Assembly (NCBI RefSeq): GCF_029203305.1 | Contig: NC_089462.1 | Span: 1,116,001 to 1,180,000 of the forward strand | DNA: 64,000 nucleotides | Direction: 5' to 3' | DNA from: Yamadazyma tenuis | Taxonomy: Eukaryota; Ascomycota; Pichiomycetes; Serinales; Debaryomycetaceae | Shown: positions 49,188 to 59,432 of the stretch, one piece after another | Layout: every line of letters starts with the position of its first letter | Position numbering within the stretch: the stretch's first letter is position 1 | Notes under the pieces: model-generated | Told to the model about the DNA's origin: nothing | Database searches by the model: none | Seen by the model: only the letters and a program-made list of their open reading frames with translations | Program-made: the position numbers and the translations under genes

Positions 49188-49295
49188 AATATATGTGTTT
49201 CCTCTGGAATCGGTAGCATCATATTTTTGCAACTCTTGTGCGCGCAAGTCTTGACTCACAAATATATGTTTCTGGAGAACTGACCCTTTGCACAA

Positions 49296-50603
49296 ATGAT
49301 AAATAGGGTGTCAATAAAAATCCGGAACACTGCCGAGAAATATGTGTCTGGGGGAGTGGTAAAACAGATCTCTTTTGGGATCTCCCTTTTATCATGTTTA
49401 CTCCTTGGCTCCGTGTTAATCTTCTCTTTGGTGGCGGAGAACTTAATCCTTGAGTTGGACTTTAAAATCTTCCACGTTAACTTGATAAGCTCCTTTACCG
49501 TTATTGGCATGTACTTATGTTTACCGATCTTAGGGTATCTCTCTGATGTTTATGGGAACAACTTACTTTCATTCATCGCCATTTTCACGTTGGTACCAAG
49601 CTATATTCTCAACTACTTTGCTGTATTTCAGTTTTCCAATAAACTTGCCTGGTTTTGCTTCACATACTGCTTGATTGGTCTTGGAACTTCTTCCTTGTAC
49701 TTCCTGAGTTTGCTCACATGTTCCAAGATTTACCCTGAAAAAAAAGGATTGTCAATATCGTTACCCGTGACCAGTTACGGGGTTTCAGCATTAATATCCA
49801 CTCAGATCTTGAAACTTTCATATTTTCAACAAAATCACCACCTTGACTTACTTCGTGTCTTTAAGTTTTTTGCCATTCTCTACTTGGTAATGGGTGTGCT
49901 AAACTTTATGGCCACATCTATAATCATCGAACGTACACATAAGATTGATGAAAATACTGAATTAATTCCGATAAGCTCAATTGAACCACCCAGTCACAAA
50001 GCCAAGTTTATTAGGTTTCTCAAGAGTCCGCTGATGTACATTTTGTTGGGGTCATTGTTTTTGAATCTTGGTCCTTTGGAAACATATCAGAATAACTTGA
50101 ACTCTATTGCATGGGAAATAAATAGGAAAGGATCAGGGTCGATTGATTTAAACTCCCAAATTATACTACTTTCCATATTCTCAACCATTACCCGACTTGT
50201 TGTGGGAGTTATGTCCGATCACATGAATAAAAGAGATATCTTGATCGGACTTTTGGCACTTGGCCTGATTAACCAAGCCATTTCCTGGATGAAGTTAACT
50301 CCTGATACAATGAATTTCATTACCGTGATAGACGGTATTACGTATGGGGGGGTGTTTACAATATACCCTACAATTATTGCCGAGATATGGGGTATCGAGA
50401 TGTTAGGGTCGACATGGGGACTATTCATGATAGCACCGGCTATTTCTACTAGTTTGTTTTCGTTGGTCTATGGGTCGCTTCTCGATAACTTCGGTGATTT
50501 AGTGGTCTACTTTAAAATCTGCTTCTTCAGCTTTGTTACCAGCACGGCATTGGTGGTGTGTATTCGGAACGTCAAGCCCGTTGGACACCATATAGCACTT
50601 TAG
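49296..50603 (+). CDS. MCH1: Mch1-type MFS transporter (monocarboxylate transporter homologue)
   Basis: 435 aa, about 12 membrane segments. The nodulin-like pattern of Mch1 is visible: ISLLSCLLLGSVLIFSLVAE in the first segment, LGYLSDVYGNN after the second, GLGTSSLYFLSLLTCSKIYPEKKGLSISLPVTSYGVSALI in the fourth to sixth, then NLGPLETYQNNLNSIAWE and SIFSTITRLVVGVMSDHMNKR in the second half. S. cerevisiae Mch1 (486 aa) is vacuolar, and despite the name no monocarboxylate uptake has been shown for it. The version here is a little shorter in the central loop. It is framed by two Ser-rich GPI-tail proteins; 108 bp separate it from the left one. Confidence 0.85.
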   Translation: MINRVSIKIRNTAEKYVSGGVVKQISFGISLLSCLLLGSVLIFSLVAENLILELDFKIFHVNLISSFTVIGMYLCLPILGYLSDVYGNNLLSFIAIFTLVPSYILNYFAVFQFSNKLAWFCFTYCLIGLGTSSLYFLSLLTCSKIYPEKKGLSISLPVTSYGVSALISTQILKLSYFQQNHHLDLLRVFKFFAILYLVMGVLNFMATSIIIERTHKIDENTELIPISSIEPPSHKAKFIRFLKSPLMYILLGSLFLNLGPLETYQNNLNSIAWEINRKGSGSIDLNSQIILLSIFSTITRLVVGVMSDHMNKRDILIGLLALGLINQAISWMKLTPDTMNFITVIDGITYGGVFTIYPTIIAEIWGIEMLGSTWGLFMIAPAISTSLFSLVYGSLLDNFGDLVVYFKICFFSFVTSTALVVCIRNVKPVGHHIAL

Positions 50604-51168
50604 TCTTGTCTAAATACACGATTTTTCATAGTTAGCTAATAACCATTATTTTTGTACGACCGACGGATTATAAGAGAGGTTATAGTTGTCATCTACACTT
50701 CTCCATGTTCATAAGGGCTATTTCATCTTTTGCATATTTCATCTTTTGCACAAAATAAATCCTCAAGATCTTGTTATTGATTCACTTTTTGTGAATTTCG
50801 CATTATGTATTATTTGGCTATTGGAAGATTTGCAACCATTATCAGTCGCCCACTCTTTATATGCGCTGACTATTTGATATTCGAGTGAACATCGCCCAGT
50901 CGAGTATGATCACCTGTATCTTTCAGTTCTCTCACTATATTACCAAAACTAGCTTCGCCCCATGTGAGGCCATCACTGGAAATCTTACACGACATGCGCT
51001 GGGCTACAGTGCAGCAAGCAATCTCGGAGAATTTGAAAAACCTTTAAATAGCCTCAGCCTCCTCACGACGACTGATGCCACCCTAAATAAAGTTTACGCT
51101 TCGATGCAGGTTGCCCCACATTGTGTCAAACAAACAAATTTATTCAAAACATACTTTTACAAGCACCT
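50604..51168. other. Convergent intergenic region
   Basis: 0.57 kb between the MCH1 stop and the stop of the minus-strand Ser-rich gene. A 111-codon frame (50885-51220) overlaps the neighbour and has no family look; nothing else seen. Confidence 0.45.
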
Positions 51169-51624
51169 TTACAACAAAGCAAGAGCAATAACTGCCAATG
51201 AGCCAAACACTGGAGCTTGAACCGTAGCACCAAAACCCCCACTGGTTTCAGAACCCGATGTAGAACTACCAGAAGAAGACTTGGACTTGGATCCAGCAGT
51301 CTTTGAAGAGGCACTGTCAGAAACTTCGAGACTGGTCTCGGCAACAGCACTTCCAGAACCGAGGTCACTGGCATCTTCACTCAAAGAAGCTAAGGCTTTA
51401 CTGGCAGCCTTACTGGCACTGCTAAAATCATCTGTGATGGATCCACCTTTGCTGATACTGTCTATCAAAGATTCAACATCAGAAGAAGCCTCTGCGCCAA
51501 CAGAACTGACATGGGCAGAAGCATGAGAACCAGCATGAAGCGAGCTACCAAAGTTGCTGGTGGCACCGGCGACAGAGCTAGCTCCATCAGCAATTGAACT
51601 GTATAAACTTAAAGCATCAGACAT
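51169..51624 (-). CDS. Small Ser/Ala-rich protein with GPI-type C-terminus but no visible signal peptide
   Basis: 151 aa, about a third serine. The start MSDALSLYSSIADGASSVAG is not hydrophobic, so no signal peptide is seen. The middle is Ser/Ala/Gly-rich, and the end SETSGGFGATVQAPVFGSLAVIALALL fits a GPI signal: small residues, spacer and a hydrophobic end without charge. A TATATAAG box lies about 57 bp upstream (51681-51688, minus strand). Composition and architecture parallel the 208-aa protein at 48561 on the other side of MCH1. A surface protein would be expected, but the missing signal peptide makes this uncertain. Confidence 0.65.
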   Translation of the reverse strand: MSDALSLYSSIADGASSVAGATSNFGSSLHAGSHASAHVSSVGAEASSDVESLIDSISKGGSITDDFSSASKAASKALASLSEDASDLGSGSAVAETSLEVSDSASSKTAGSKSKSSSGSSTSGSETSGGFGATVQAPVFGSLAVIALALL

Positions 51625-51680
51625 TATTAAAGTATTTGTTCTCGTTGAGATGTGAATAAATTTGTGGAAGTTTGGCAGGT

Positions 51681-51688
51681 CTTATATA
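51681..51688 (-). promoter_or_regulatory. TATA box of the small Ser-rich gene
   Basis: TATATAAG on the minus strand about 57 bp upstream of the ATG at 51624. Confidence 0.45.
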
Positions 51689-51905
51689 GACAATCTTGGA
51701 GGAAGGAAAACAAGTAACACCATTGCTTAGTTCCGGTCTAAGCCTCTCAATTCAGGCATATTGCAGAGAATAGCAATTCGTTGTTGAGCAAGAACCTTAT
51801 TGTGGTGGGCACAACCGTCGTGTAATCGTGGCTGTAAGCAGATGATAATGGCTGCAACATGCGCATTTTGAAATTTGTTGTGGTTTGCTGCTTCACGTGT
51901 ATCAC

Positions 51906-53987
51906 TTAGCTGAATTCGGGAAACAATTTTTTGAATTGGTGCTTCAAGCTGATTTTGAATTTAGTGATGATATCACTGTCATTGACTTCAAGGTTATTAA
52001 TATTGTTGAACTTGGAAATTAAGGTTTTGATATTCCCAAGGGAATTCATATCATTCACGTCCGATAGGTCCACAAGCCGAAGATTATCCTCCGACCTGAG
52101 AATATACAAGAACTTCAATAGGAACAACCCTGCAAAGTAGAAGCAGAACTGGAGCTGGTCCGATAAATGGGCAAAATATGAATCATTGTTGATGAGATTG
52201 ATAAATGTCATAATGTTGTTGGAATACTCAAACATCTTAACTTTGTCATGTGGAGAACTAATATTCATGATGAATTTGAGATTATCTTCGTTGAACATAT
52301 CGGAGGTCGCATTAAGATTTCTGAGGTTGTTTAAGATCAAATGCTTTTGATAATTGTAGGTGTAGTAGATCAAAAGATTACAGAAGTTGTAGCATACTTC
52401 CACAAATTGTAAGGCCGGTTGCTGTAATAAATATTCCCATTGATCGTACCAAGCTTGTATTTCTCGAATTGTTGCACCCAAGTTGAGGTTCAACTCTTCC
52501 AAAGACATGATTCCCATATTGGTATTGAGCTGAATAAAGTTGTACGTTATCAATAAAATGCTGATTTCCAGTACCATTCTCCCGTCGAAGTTGGTAGACG
52601 ATGGCAAGCCCAAGGTCATGTTACAGTTATTAAGTCTGATCTCATCCACAATGCACATTCTGCCACTGAAGACACAATTTATAATGTGTACCAACACTAG
52701 GTGATTGTAAATACGCATGAGGGTAAGAATCTGATACTCATTGGAGTCCAACTCTTCATCGTATAAAATAGTGAAGGGAGAGTTGAGGGAAGCATTCAAG
52801 TCTATGTTTTCCTTCGGGATCAAGCTACCAAAGGTCACCTTTGATACGAACAAATTCAAGCCCAATCCACTTAGAAACCACGGATCAAGATTGAAATCAT
52901 TTAAACTCAAATTGAATTCCTTCAAGTTCATACTGCTGTTATTTCCCGAGGCTTTCACCAACGCTTGACAATTCGACAGAATAATTGACGTCAACGATGA
53001 AGAGTAAATTGCTAAAATCACCAAACTTTGCAACAATTCTATATCTCCCGACACACCCTTGAAACAGTTTACCCTCATCAAGTTCAAGTTCATTTCTTTG
53101 GCTAACTGTTTCACCAACGAATTGAACACCAATCGCTTACGTACCAAATTGTTAATGTCTCCAGGATTAATGTTGTTGAACAGATATCTCAACGAGAGAA
53201 CACAACAAGTGGTGAGTAATAAAGGAGACTTGTTGGTCAATCTCTCGATGAGAATCTCGGTGGGTAAGTTTGAAGGGAAAGAAATCCACCGGCCATAGTT
53301 TCTCCTAAAATCGTTCATCAAGTGGATGACCTCGTTAAATGGTATGAGATTAAGTGAAATAATATTCCCAGTTCCAGGTGGTGTAGGATTCTGTTTGAAT
53401 GATGAAAGAGACAAAAGATTCTCGATATTCTTGGGAACATGCTCCGGCTTGAGTTGGTTATTGACAATTTGGAACGGAGCTATTTCAAGTGAATTGGTTG
53501 GAGATTGGAATGTCGACTGGTTCTCCAAATCAATAGGGTTGGTAACCATCTTTTCATGATCAGGCTCTTCGCCATTGTTTCCTGGAGGTATAGAAGTATC
53601 CTTCATAGTATTGGCGGCCTCAAGAAGAAGCCTGGCATCATTGTCATTAACAACTCCAGGGCCCTTACTTTTGATTAGTCTAAGGATCTCGTTGACTCCG
53701 CTGTAAATCAAGTCCAATTTTTTAGTGTCGCTAGCACCCGATATTCCAGGATCACCATCAAGCCTGAACCCGCCAGCGGTTATGGCAAAAGAACACGGTT
53801 TATTTAAAAAGGAACATCTCAAGCATGAGTTTGAGTTTTCGTCAACCCGAAAACATCTTGTCTTTTGTTTTCTACAAAGATCACAGGCACGCAAAGTTCG
53901 AGTGGCCTGAGCATTTCTTCTGGTTTTATTCACCTTCTTGGCGATAGGAGGCGTCTTCTTTCTCTTAGTAACGTTAGGGTCTTCCAT
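51906..53987 (-). CDS. Zn2Cys6 transcription factor
   Basis: 693 aa. The zinc cluster at about residues 35-65 (ACDLCRKQKTRCFRVDENSNSCLRCSFLNKPCSF) has six cysteines with an extended central loop, preceded by a strongly basic leader (KRKKTPP.AKKVNKTRR). The remaining 600 residues are helical, Asn/Leu-rich, with a short acidic stretch near the middle; no middle homology block stands out. The wide loop between the third and fourth cysteine resembles factors for amino-acid or uracil metabolism, but I cannot assign an orthologue. It is oriented tandem behind the AIM-like gene at 54104. Confidence 0.85.
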   Translation of the reverse strand: MEDPNVTKRKKTPPIAKKVNKTRRNAQATRTLRACDLCRKQKTRCFRVDENSNSCLRCSFLNKPCSFAITAGGFRLDGDPGISGASDTKKLDLIYSGVNEILRLIKSKGPGVVNDNDARLLLEAANTMKDTSIPPGNNGEEPDHEKMVTNPIDLENQSTFQSPTNSLEIAPFQIVNNQLKPEHVPKNIENLLSLSSFKQNPTPPGTGNIISLNLIPFNEVIHLMNDFRRNYGRWISFPSNLPTEILIERLTNKSPLLLTTCCVLSLRYLFNNINPGDINNLVRKRLVFNSLVKQLAKEMNLNLMRVNCFKGVSGDIELLQSLVILAIYSSSLTSIILSNCQALVKASGNNSSMNLKEFNLSLNDFNLDPWFLSGLGLNLFVSKVTFGSLIPKENIDLNASLNSPFTILYDEELDSNEYQILTLMRIYNHLVLVHIINCVFSGRMCIVDEIRLNNCNMTLGLPSSTNFDGRMVLEISILLITYNFIQLNTNMGIMSLEELNLNLGATIREIQAWYDQWEYLLQQPALQFVEVCYNFCNLLIYYTYNYQKHLILNNLRNLNATSDMFNEDNLKFIMNISSPHDKVKMFEYSNNIMTFINLINNDSYFAHLSDQLQFCFYFAGLFLLKFLYILRSEDNLRLVDLSDVNDMNSLGNIKTLISKFNNINNLEVNDSDIITKFKISLKHQFKKLFPEFS

Positions 53988-54103
53988 CGGTGTTTTCCAG
54001 AGGATTTGTGAAATGTTTTAGAGGTTTTGTAGTTTTGTATGTATTGGAGAAAACCGCGGAGACCCGCGGCCCCACAGCGCCGAGCACGTGACCGGCATCT
54101 ATC

Positions 54104-54886
54104 TCATATCACCTTATATTCGATTTCCTGATTATTTTTGTGGAGAACCAACAGTACGTTCCGGAACTTGATGTCGTTGTTCTCAACAATCCCATCCACC
54201 TTGACTTTACCCACATGCGTATCCTCGAACACGTCATACTCTCCTACAAACAGATATGAGATATCCGTAAATTGTAAAGTAGGTTGGTTGAGTAAGAAAA
54301 ACCGGAGATTGATGAGTTTTATGGCCCAGTTGGTGGTGACTTCCAACTCAGTGATGCTGCAGTTGTCAATGGGTTTAGTGGCCACAAACTTGAGACCTGA
54401 GATGCTGGGGCAGTTAACCTGGAATCGATAACTTGTGTTGTGATTGACGAGCTCGACATTGGCCCAATGTAAAAGATGTCTAAATGCAATAGTCTTGTTG
54501 TTGACGAGCAAATTTAGGATTTTGAATTTGATTCGCTTATTAACTGACTGAGTGTCAAACGAAAAGTTCTCTATATCCAAGTACTTGAGGTTGGACTCGC
54601 TGTAGGAGCTTTTGAAGAAATAGTTGAAGTTAATCCAGAGAGGGAGGAAGATGCTTCTGGAGGTCTCGTCGGAGAGGAAAAAATCTCCGAGCTGGTAGGC
54701 CAGATAGTAGCCCATAGTGAAGGTTGATGAAAACACGATAAGACCAAAGATTGTCGGGAGTTGAAGGGGTTTAGGCCTCAAGTTAATCCGGGGATTTGGT
54801 GGTAGGGGATGTGGACCATTTGATGAGAGCCACCTGGTTAGAAACCTGGGACGATACGTTCTGAACATATTCATTCGACTAAACAT
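54104..54886 (-). CDS. Probable mitochondrial membrane protein, possibly Aim39-like
   Basis: 260 aa. The first 40 residues are Arg-rich and free of acid (FRTYRPRFLTRWLSS), a strong mitochondrial presequence, followed by one membrane segment at about 44-66 (LPTIFGLIVFSSTFTMGYYLAYQL). A soluble domain of about 190 residues follows, ending in a beta-rich region (VGEYDVFEDTHVGKVKVDG...FRNVLLVLHKNNQEIEYKVI). Layout and C-terminal pattern recall Aim39 of S. cerevisiae (395 aa), which is longer. This is a resemblance only. The gap to the zinc-cluster gene is 116 bp. Confidence 0.65.
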   Translation of the reverse strand: MFSRMNMFRTYRPRFLTRWLSSNGPHPLPPNPRINLRPKPLQLPTIFGLIVFSSTFTMGYYLAYQLGDFFLSDETSRSIFLPLWINFNYFFKSSYSESNLKYLDIENFSFDTQSVNKRIKFKILNLLVNNKTIAFRHLLHWANVELVNHNTSYRFQVNCPSISGLKFVATKPIDNCSITELEVTTNWAIKLINLRFFLLNQPTLQFTDISYLFVGEYDVFEDTHVGKVKVDGIVENNDIKFRNVLLVLHKNNQEIEYKVI

Positions 54887-55676
54887 CTTGTGATGGTGAT
54901 CACAGTGGTGGTGTGCGAAAGGTAGTCAGCTACTAATGTCGCAGATTGCGTGTCGCGTTTGTGTCTTGGCCCATTAGTTGTCGCCTGATTCCCAGACCCT
55001 TATAACGGCGTGCGACATTTACGGCGGCTCCAATGTCGTGTCTACCGCACAATCTGATACGACCTTTATCAGAGCCGATGATAGGAGTACAGGGTGTTCG
55101 ACTAATTAAAGTGAAACAATTATCTTCAACTGTCTTTCATTGAAATTCTATAGTGTCAAAAATCTAATTGATGATTTATTTGACACGCTTTTTGCCCATC
55201 TCCGACTCGATATACGTATTCAAACCTTACTTGTCTCATCGTGCCAGCACCAAAAAAAAGTTTTTTTATCAAATGAGAAAAATCTCACAGGATTAAAAAT
55301 TTTTCCAGTTGATAAAAGATATATCTGATTAAATAAGAACAAGTGATTACTTATCGCTAGTTGTTTAGGAAACTTGAATTATCCCGATCGTATCAAAAAG
55401 TCACTAACTTAAGTATCGACGTTTCTACACCCTTTGTGATCTACAATCCACTTTGTTTGTCTGACTGTTCCCCATAAATACCGAGTACCCTTATCGTACC
55501 CGTCCTATCAACAATTGACATTCGTAAAACTTTGTTACTTGTGATTCCTCCATATTTATATCACGATTCATCAACATCACCAAGTACATCCATTTGCTTG
55601 ATCTTTGAATCTTGAGTTACATTCACTTTGTGTGCTGGTCTGTTATCTATTTTACACCCATCAACTAATTCCAAAT
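54887..55676. promoter_or_regulatory. GZF3 promoter with six GATAA sites
   Basis: 0.79 kb. GATAA cores occur at 55066-55070, 55120-55124, 55266-55270, 55311-55315, 55350-55355 (GATAAG) and 55490-55495 (GATAAG), all minus strand except 55311. Such clustering before a GATA factor gene is expected for cross- and autoregulation among Gln3, Gat1, Gzf3 and Dal80. Confidence 0.55.
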
Positions 55677-57248
55677 ATGAGTGAGATCCAACGGTTACCT
55701 CCCACCGCTGCCCACTTGAACACATCTGCACCAGGGGAGCCTGGTAATGTTCCACAAGCAGGTAGCGGTCCAGCCCCATCCTTATCGGCCGCTCCTGTTG
55801 ATAGCAAAACAGCTTCAGCTACTTCCACTTCTTTAAGTAATTCAGTTACTTCGACAAGTAGCATAGCTTCCAGCAACAACGCTAGCCCAGCCCCTGGTCA
55901 GCATACGATTCAACCCGCTGGAGCTGGTACCAACTTGATTCCAGTTCATCCTAATGCCAAGACCACTACCCAGGTGAATAATGGTACCACTACCACAAAG
56001 ACAAATATTTCATCTCCTGTGTGTCATAACTGTAAGACGCAGACAACTCCGTTGTGGAGAAGGGATGAAACTGGTCAGGTGTTGTGTAATGCCTGTGGGT
56101 TATTTCTTAAGCTTCATGGAAGACCACGTCCTAGTTCTTTAAAGACCGATACGATCAAATCGAGGAACAGAGTGAAACAATCGGGCAGCAACTCCACCAA
56201 GTCATCGGCTCCTAACACCCCTAAGTTGGAGTCTAAAGATCATGGAACCACTCCAAAGCCTTCTATCAAGAAATCTCCTAAACTTTCTAAGAAGATGGAC
56301 GCTTCTCAAACTCATGCTTCGGGAACCCCTCAAGTATACACCCACCAGTTCAATAGTCCAACATTGCACTTGCAAAATCACCATTTGTCTCACACAGTGC
56401 AACCGTTACATTATCCATCTTCAACTCCTACGAACTTTGCTCCGGGTTTACAGAGAATTACTTCTCCGTTGTTGCTTTCCAATACTTCTTCGATCTCCAA
56501 CACCAGAAACAGTAACGCTGCTAGTGCCGCAAACAACTCTATTCACCAAGCCGCAGGTGCTTTGGAAAACATGTCCAACGAATTGGGTCCAAGTGCTACT
56601 TTCCAGATGAACAAAGTGTCGACTCCAATATCCTTGATTAATAATAATAAGGCCCAAATAAAGAGAGAACAAAGTCCAGTTTTTTCCACACCTTCACTGG
56701 CTCTTAATTACCTGAAGCCTTTGACGCCAACCACAGAAAGAACGACGATAAACTCTCCTAGCTTTGGTCCTCAGTATCATTTATCACAGACCAACCCAAG
56801 TCATCTTTCAATGGGGGCATCCAGTACACCGGAAACTTTACCTCCTATCCAACAAGTGGCTTCTTTAGGTAAACCCAGCTTGCCACACATTTCTAACCTA
56901 GCACCACATCAACCTCCGGTTCAAGGAAGTAATAATGGTGGACATAACAACGGTAACAACAACAACAATAATAATCACAACCAAAGCAACAATGAGAATA
57001 GCGACAGCTCAGGAAACCGAGATGGAGGCAATGACGGCGAAAGGAAGAAGGACGAGGAAATCACGATTTTGAAGACGAGAATCAGTGAGTTGGAACTTGT
57101 AAATGATTTATACAGAACCAGAATAATGGAGCTTGAAGCCATGGAGCAAGCTGCAAGACTCAGAGAAAACTCTATGAGAAGAAGATTAGATGAGATTGTG
57201 AGTTTGCAAGAAGGAGGAGATGCAAAGAGAGCAAAGTATGATGTGTGA
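55677..57248 (+). CDS. GZF3: GATA-type zinc finger transcription factor, Gzf3/Dal80 type
   Basis: 523 aa from the ATG at 55677; a longer frame starts at TTG. One GATA finger, C116-X2-C119-X17-C137-X2-C140, with [31 protein letters not shown] as basic tail, the Dal80/Gzf3 form. Low-complexity Ser/Thr/Pro and Asn stretches follow, then a C-terminal leucine-zipper-like coiled coil at about 455-515 ([29 protein letters not shown]), which in Dal80/Gzf3 mediates dimerisation. These are the negative GATA factors of nitrogen catabolite repression. GATAAG clusters in the oxidase, permease/OXP1 and its own promoter make it a likely regulator of genes in this window. Confidence 0.92.
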   Translation: MSEIQRLPPTAAHLNTSAPGEPGNVPQAGSGPAPSLSAAPVDSKTASATSTSLSNSVTSTSSIASSNNASPAPGQHTIQPAGAGTNLIPVHPNAKTTTQVNNGTTTTKTNISSPVCHNCKTQTTPLWRRDETGQVLCNACGLFLKLHGRPRPSSLKTDTIKSRNRVKQSGSNSTKSSAPNTPKLESKDHGTTPKPSIKKSPKLSKKMDASQTHASGTPQVYTHQFNSPTLHLQNHHLSHTVQPLHYPSSTPTNFAPGLQRITSPLLLSNTSSISNTRNSNAASAANNSIHQAAGALENMSNELGPSATFQMNKVSTPISLINNNKAQIKREQSPVFSTPSLALNYLKPLTPTTERTTINSPSFGPQYHLSQTNPSHLSMGASSTPETLPPIQQVASLGKPSLPHISNLAPHQPPVQGSNNGGHNNGNNNNNNNHNQSNNENSDSSGNRDGGNDGERKKDEEITILKTRISELELVNDLYRTRIMELEAMEQAARLRENSMRRRLDEIVSLQEGGDAKRAKYDV

Positions 57249-57333
57249 ATAGACGACATTTAGATGATTTTCTTGACGTATATATATTTAAGTAGACAAT
57301 TTAATGATTTGATTTTAACGCTCGAAGGTTTGA

Positions 57334-58977
57334 CTAGGTTTTAACATCAGGTTCTTCCCTACCAATGAATTGTTTGAACTTCAACAACTCAATGATATAT
57401 TTGACGTCTTCAGCCAAGTATTCATCGACTTTTTGACTCTTCTTTGATCTATCATCACTATATTTCTCAAAGTACAATCTTATGGTTGCACCTGAAGAGC
57501 CGGTACCAGATAATCTCAAGACAACTCTCAACCCGCTGATGAACTTGATGAATAAACCTTGGTTAGAAGATACAGAACCATCTAAATCGGTGTAGCTAAA
57601 GTTGCCCGATTCTTTGATTTCGTAACCAGGCAAGCTTGACTTGGTTTCAATAATTTTTGTCAATATGTTTATGATGCTGTTGGCTCCGTCAGAATCCACA
57701 TTTTCGTAGTCATACCTTGTGAAAAAGGTTCTACCATACTTTTCCCAAAACTTGTCTTGCACCGACTTGATACTTGGTTCCTCATCAGGGTATAACTTGT
57801 TAAATCCTGCCAAAACGTTCAACCAAGCAATAATGGCCCATAAACCATCCTTTTCTCTGATATGGTTAGAACCGGTACCAAAACTTTCTTCACCACAGAT
57901 ACTCAACTTCTTAGAGTCGAATAAGGAGCAGAAAAACTTCCAGCCTGTAGGGACCTCGTAGCAGTTCAAGCCCTTGGCTTTGGCAACCAAGTCAATAGCT
58001 GCTGAAGTCGGCATTGATCTTGCCAATCCATAAATACCCTGTTCCTTGAAGTAAGGAATGAAATCGGCATACTCCGAGATAATTGCTACAGAGTCTCCAG
58101 GAGAAACAAAGGTCTTGGCCCCATAAATCATGTTTCTATCACCGTCACCATCAGAAGCAGCACCGAAAGAAATGTCATCACTATCAACTTTCGACACTAA
58201 TGTCTTTGCATAAGTCAAGTTAGGATCTGGATGTAAACCACCAAAATCAGGCAAAGGTACGAAGTTCTGAATCGAAGACTCAGGCAATCCCAACTCTTTG
58301 ACAAAAATTTCGTATCCGTAAGGGCCAGTGACACCGTTCAAAGCATCAAATAAAACGGTGAACTTTGGGTTGGCAGAGATGAACAGTTTGATCAAGGAGA
58401 AATCGAAAATTGCCTTTAACATGTCCACATAGTCTCTGGTAGAATCAATGATTTCCACTTCCAAGCTACCTGCCTTGAATACCCCAATTTTGGAGAGATC
58501 TAATTCCTCCACCTCGTCGATTTTAATCTCCGAGATCTTCTTGGACACTTCGAAGATTTTGTTGGTCACCAGTTCGGGAGCGGGTCCCCCATTCTCCAAG
58601 TTGTACTTTATTCCCAAGTCATTCGTGGGCCCACCCGGATTATGTGAAGCCGTCAAGATTATTCCTCCAGTGGCCCCTTTAATACGTATAACATGGGAGG
58701 TAGCAGGAGTAGATAAGATACCGTTTTGACCGACAATTAACTTTCTAACACCGTTGGCAGACCCGATCCTGATGATGAGCTGGATGATATGGTCGTTGTA
58801 GTAGCGGCCATCGCCACCAATCACCAAAGTAGCATCCTGAGCACCTTGTGGAATCGCATCCAAGATGGCTTGAATGAAGTTTTCACTATAGTGCTTTTGT
58901 TTGAAAACAGTGACTTTCTTTCTTAAGCCTGATGTTCCAGGCTTCTGGTCCAAGTATGGACTGGTTTGGACGATCAT
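57334..58977 (-). CDS. PGM2: Phosphoglucomutase
   Basis: 547 aa, slightly shorter than yeast Pgm2 (569). N-terminal KPGTSGLRKKV, the phosphoserine loop TASHNPGGPTNDLGIKYN (serine 111), the metal loop DGDGDRNM, the sugar-binding GEESFGTGSNHIREKDG and the phosphate-binding RLSGTGSSGATIRLY are all present and intact. The enzyme interconverts glucose-1-phosphate and glucose-6-phosphate in the cytosol, linking glycolysis with glycogen, trehalose, UDP-glucose and galactose use. Codon 198 is CTG (58384-58386 on the minus strand), where the family varies. It is convergent with GZF3. Confidence 0.95.
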   Translation of the reverse strand: MIVQTSPYLDQKPGTSGLRKKVTVFKQKHYSENFIQAILDAIPQGAQDATLVIGGDGRYYNDHIIQLIIRIGSANGVRKLIVGQNGILSTPATSHVIRIKGATGGIILTASHNPGGPTNDLGIKYNLENGGPAPELVTNKIFEVSKKISEIKIDEVEELDLSKIGVFKAGSLEVEIIDSTRDYVDMLKAIFDFSLIKLFISANPKFTVLFDALNGVTGPYGYEIFVKELGLPESSIQNFVPLPDFGGLHPDPNLTYAKTLVSKVDSDDISFGAASDGDGDRNMIYGAKTFVSPGDSVAIISEYADFIPYFKEQGIYGLARSMPTSAAIDLVAKAKGLNCYEVPTGWKFFCSLFDSKKLSICGEESFGTGSNHIREKDGLWAIIAWLNVLAGFNKLYPDEEPSIKSVQDKFWEKYGRTFFTRYDYENVDSDGANSIINILTKIIETKSSLPGYEIKESGNFSYTDLDGSVSSNQGLFIKFISGLRVVLRLSGTGSSGATIRLYFEKYSDDRSKKSQKVDEYLAEDVKYIIELLKFKQFIGREEPDVKT

Positions 58978-59432
58978 AGCAATTGAGTAAACAAAATCTT
59001 TGAAATTGGTTTACTTTTAAGAAGAAAGTTGTGTGACGGGTTTGAGAATCCAAAATAGTGGAGTGTAATGATGTTGATCGCGGTGTGCGCCGACAAAGTT
59101 TGTTGGGCAACCCCGTGACGCCAGTGGGGTATGAGATATGAGATGATTACAAGATTAAAAAGAGAACAGTGATTATAGTAATTATGGGGTCATAAAGAGT
59201 ATTTCGCTTTTTTGTACCCCGAACTGTAATAAGACATTCGTAGAGTTAGAGGGATCTTTCACTGTTTGGTTACTGAAACTTCATTGCAGATCGCATTGAG
59301 ATTCAAATTTTGTGCCTACGCCAGCTTAGCGAGGAAGATCTGAGATAAGGCAGCGATAAAAGGCCAGTAGCGTCACCCTACAAGATACTAATAGCTCATA
59401 TATTATATTTTTTGAACCCCCAGAAACTCGGA
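58978..59432. other. Gene-free promoter region of PGM2
   Basis: 0.45 kb between the PGM2 start and the AAT1 stop. AT-rich, no frame or RNA gene seen. Confidence 0.45.

Noticed and set aside
55605..55676. 24 extra N-terminal residues for GZF3
   Set aside because: Start codon is TTG; the ATG at 55677 fits better.
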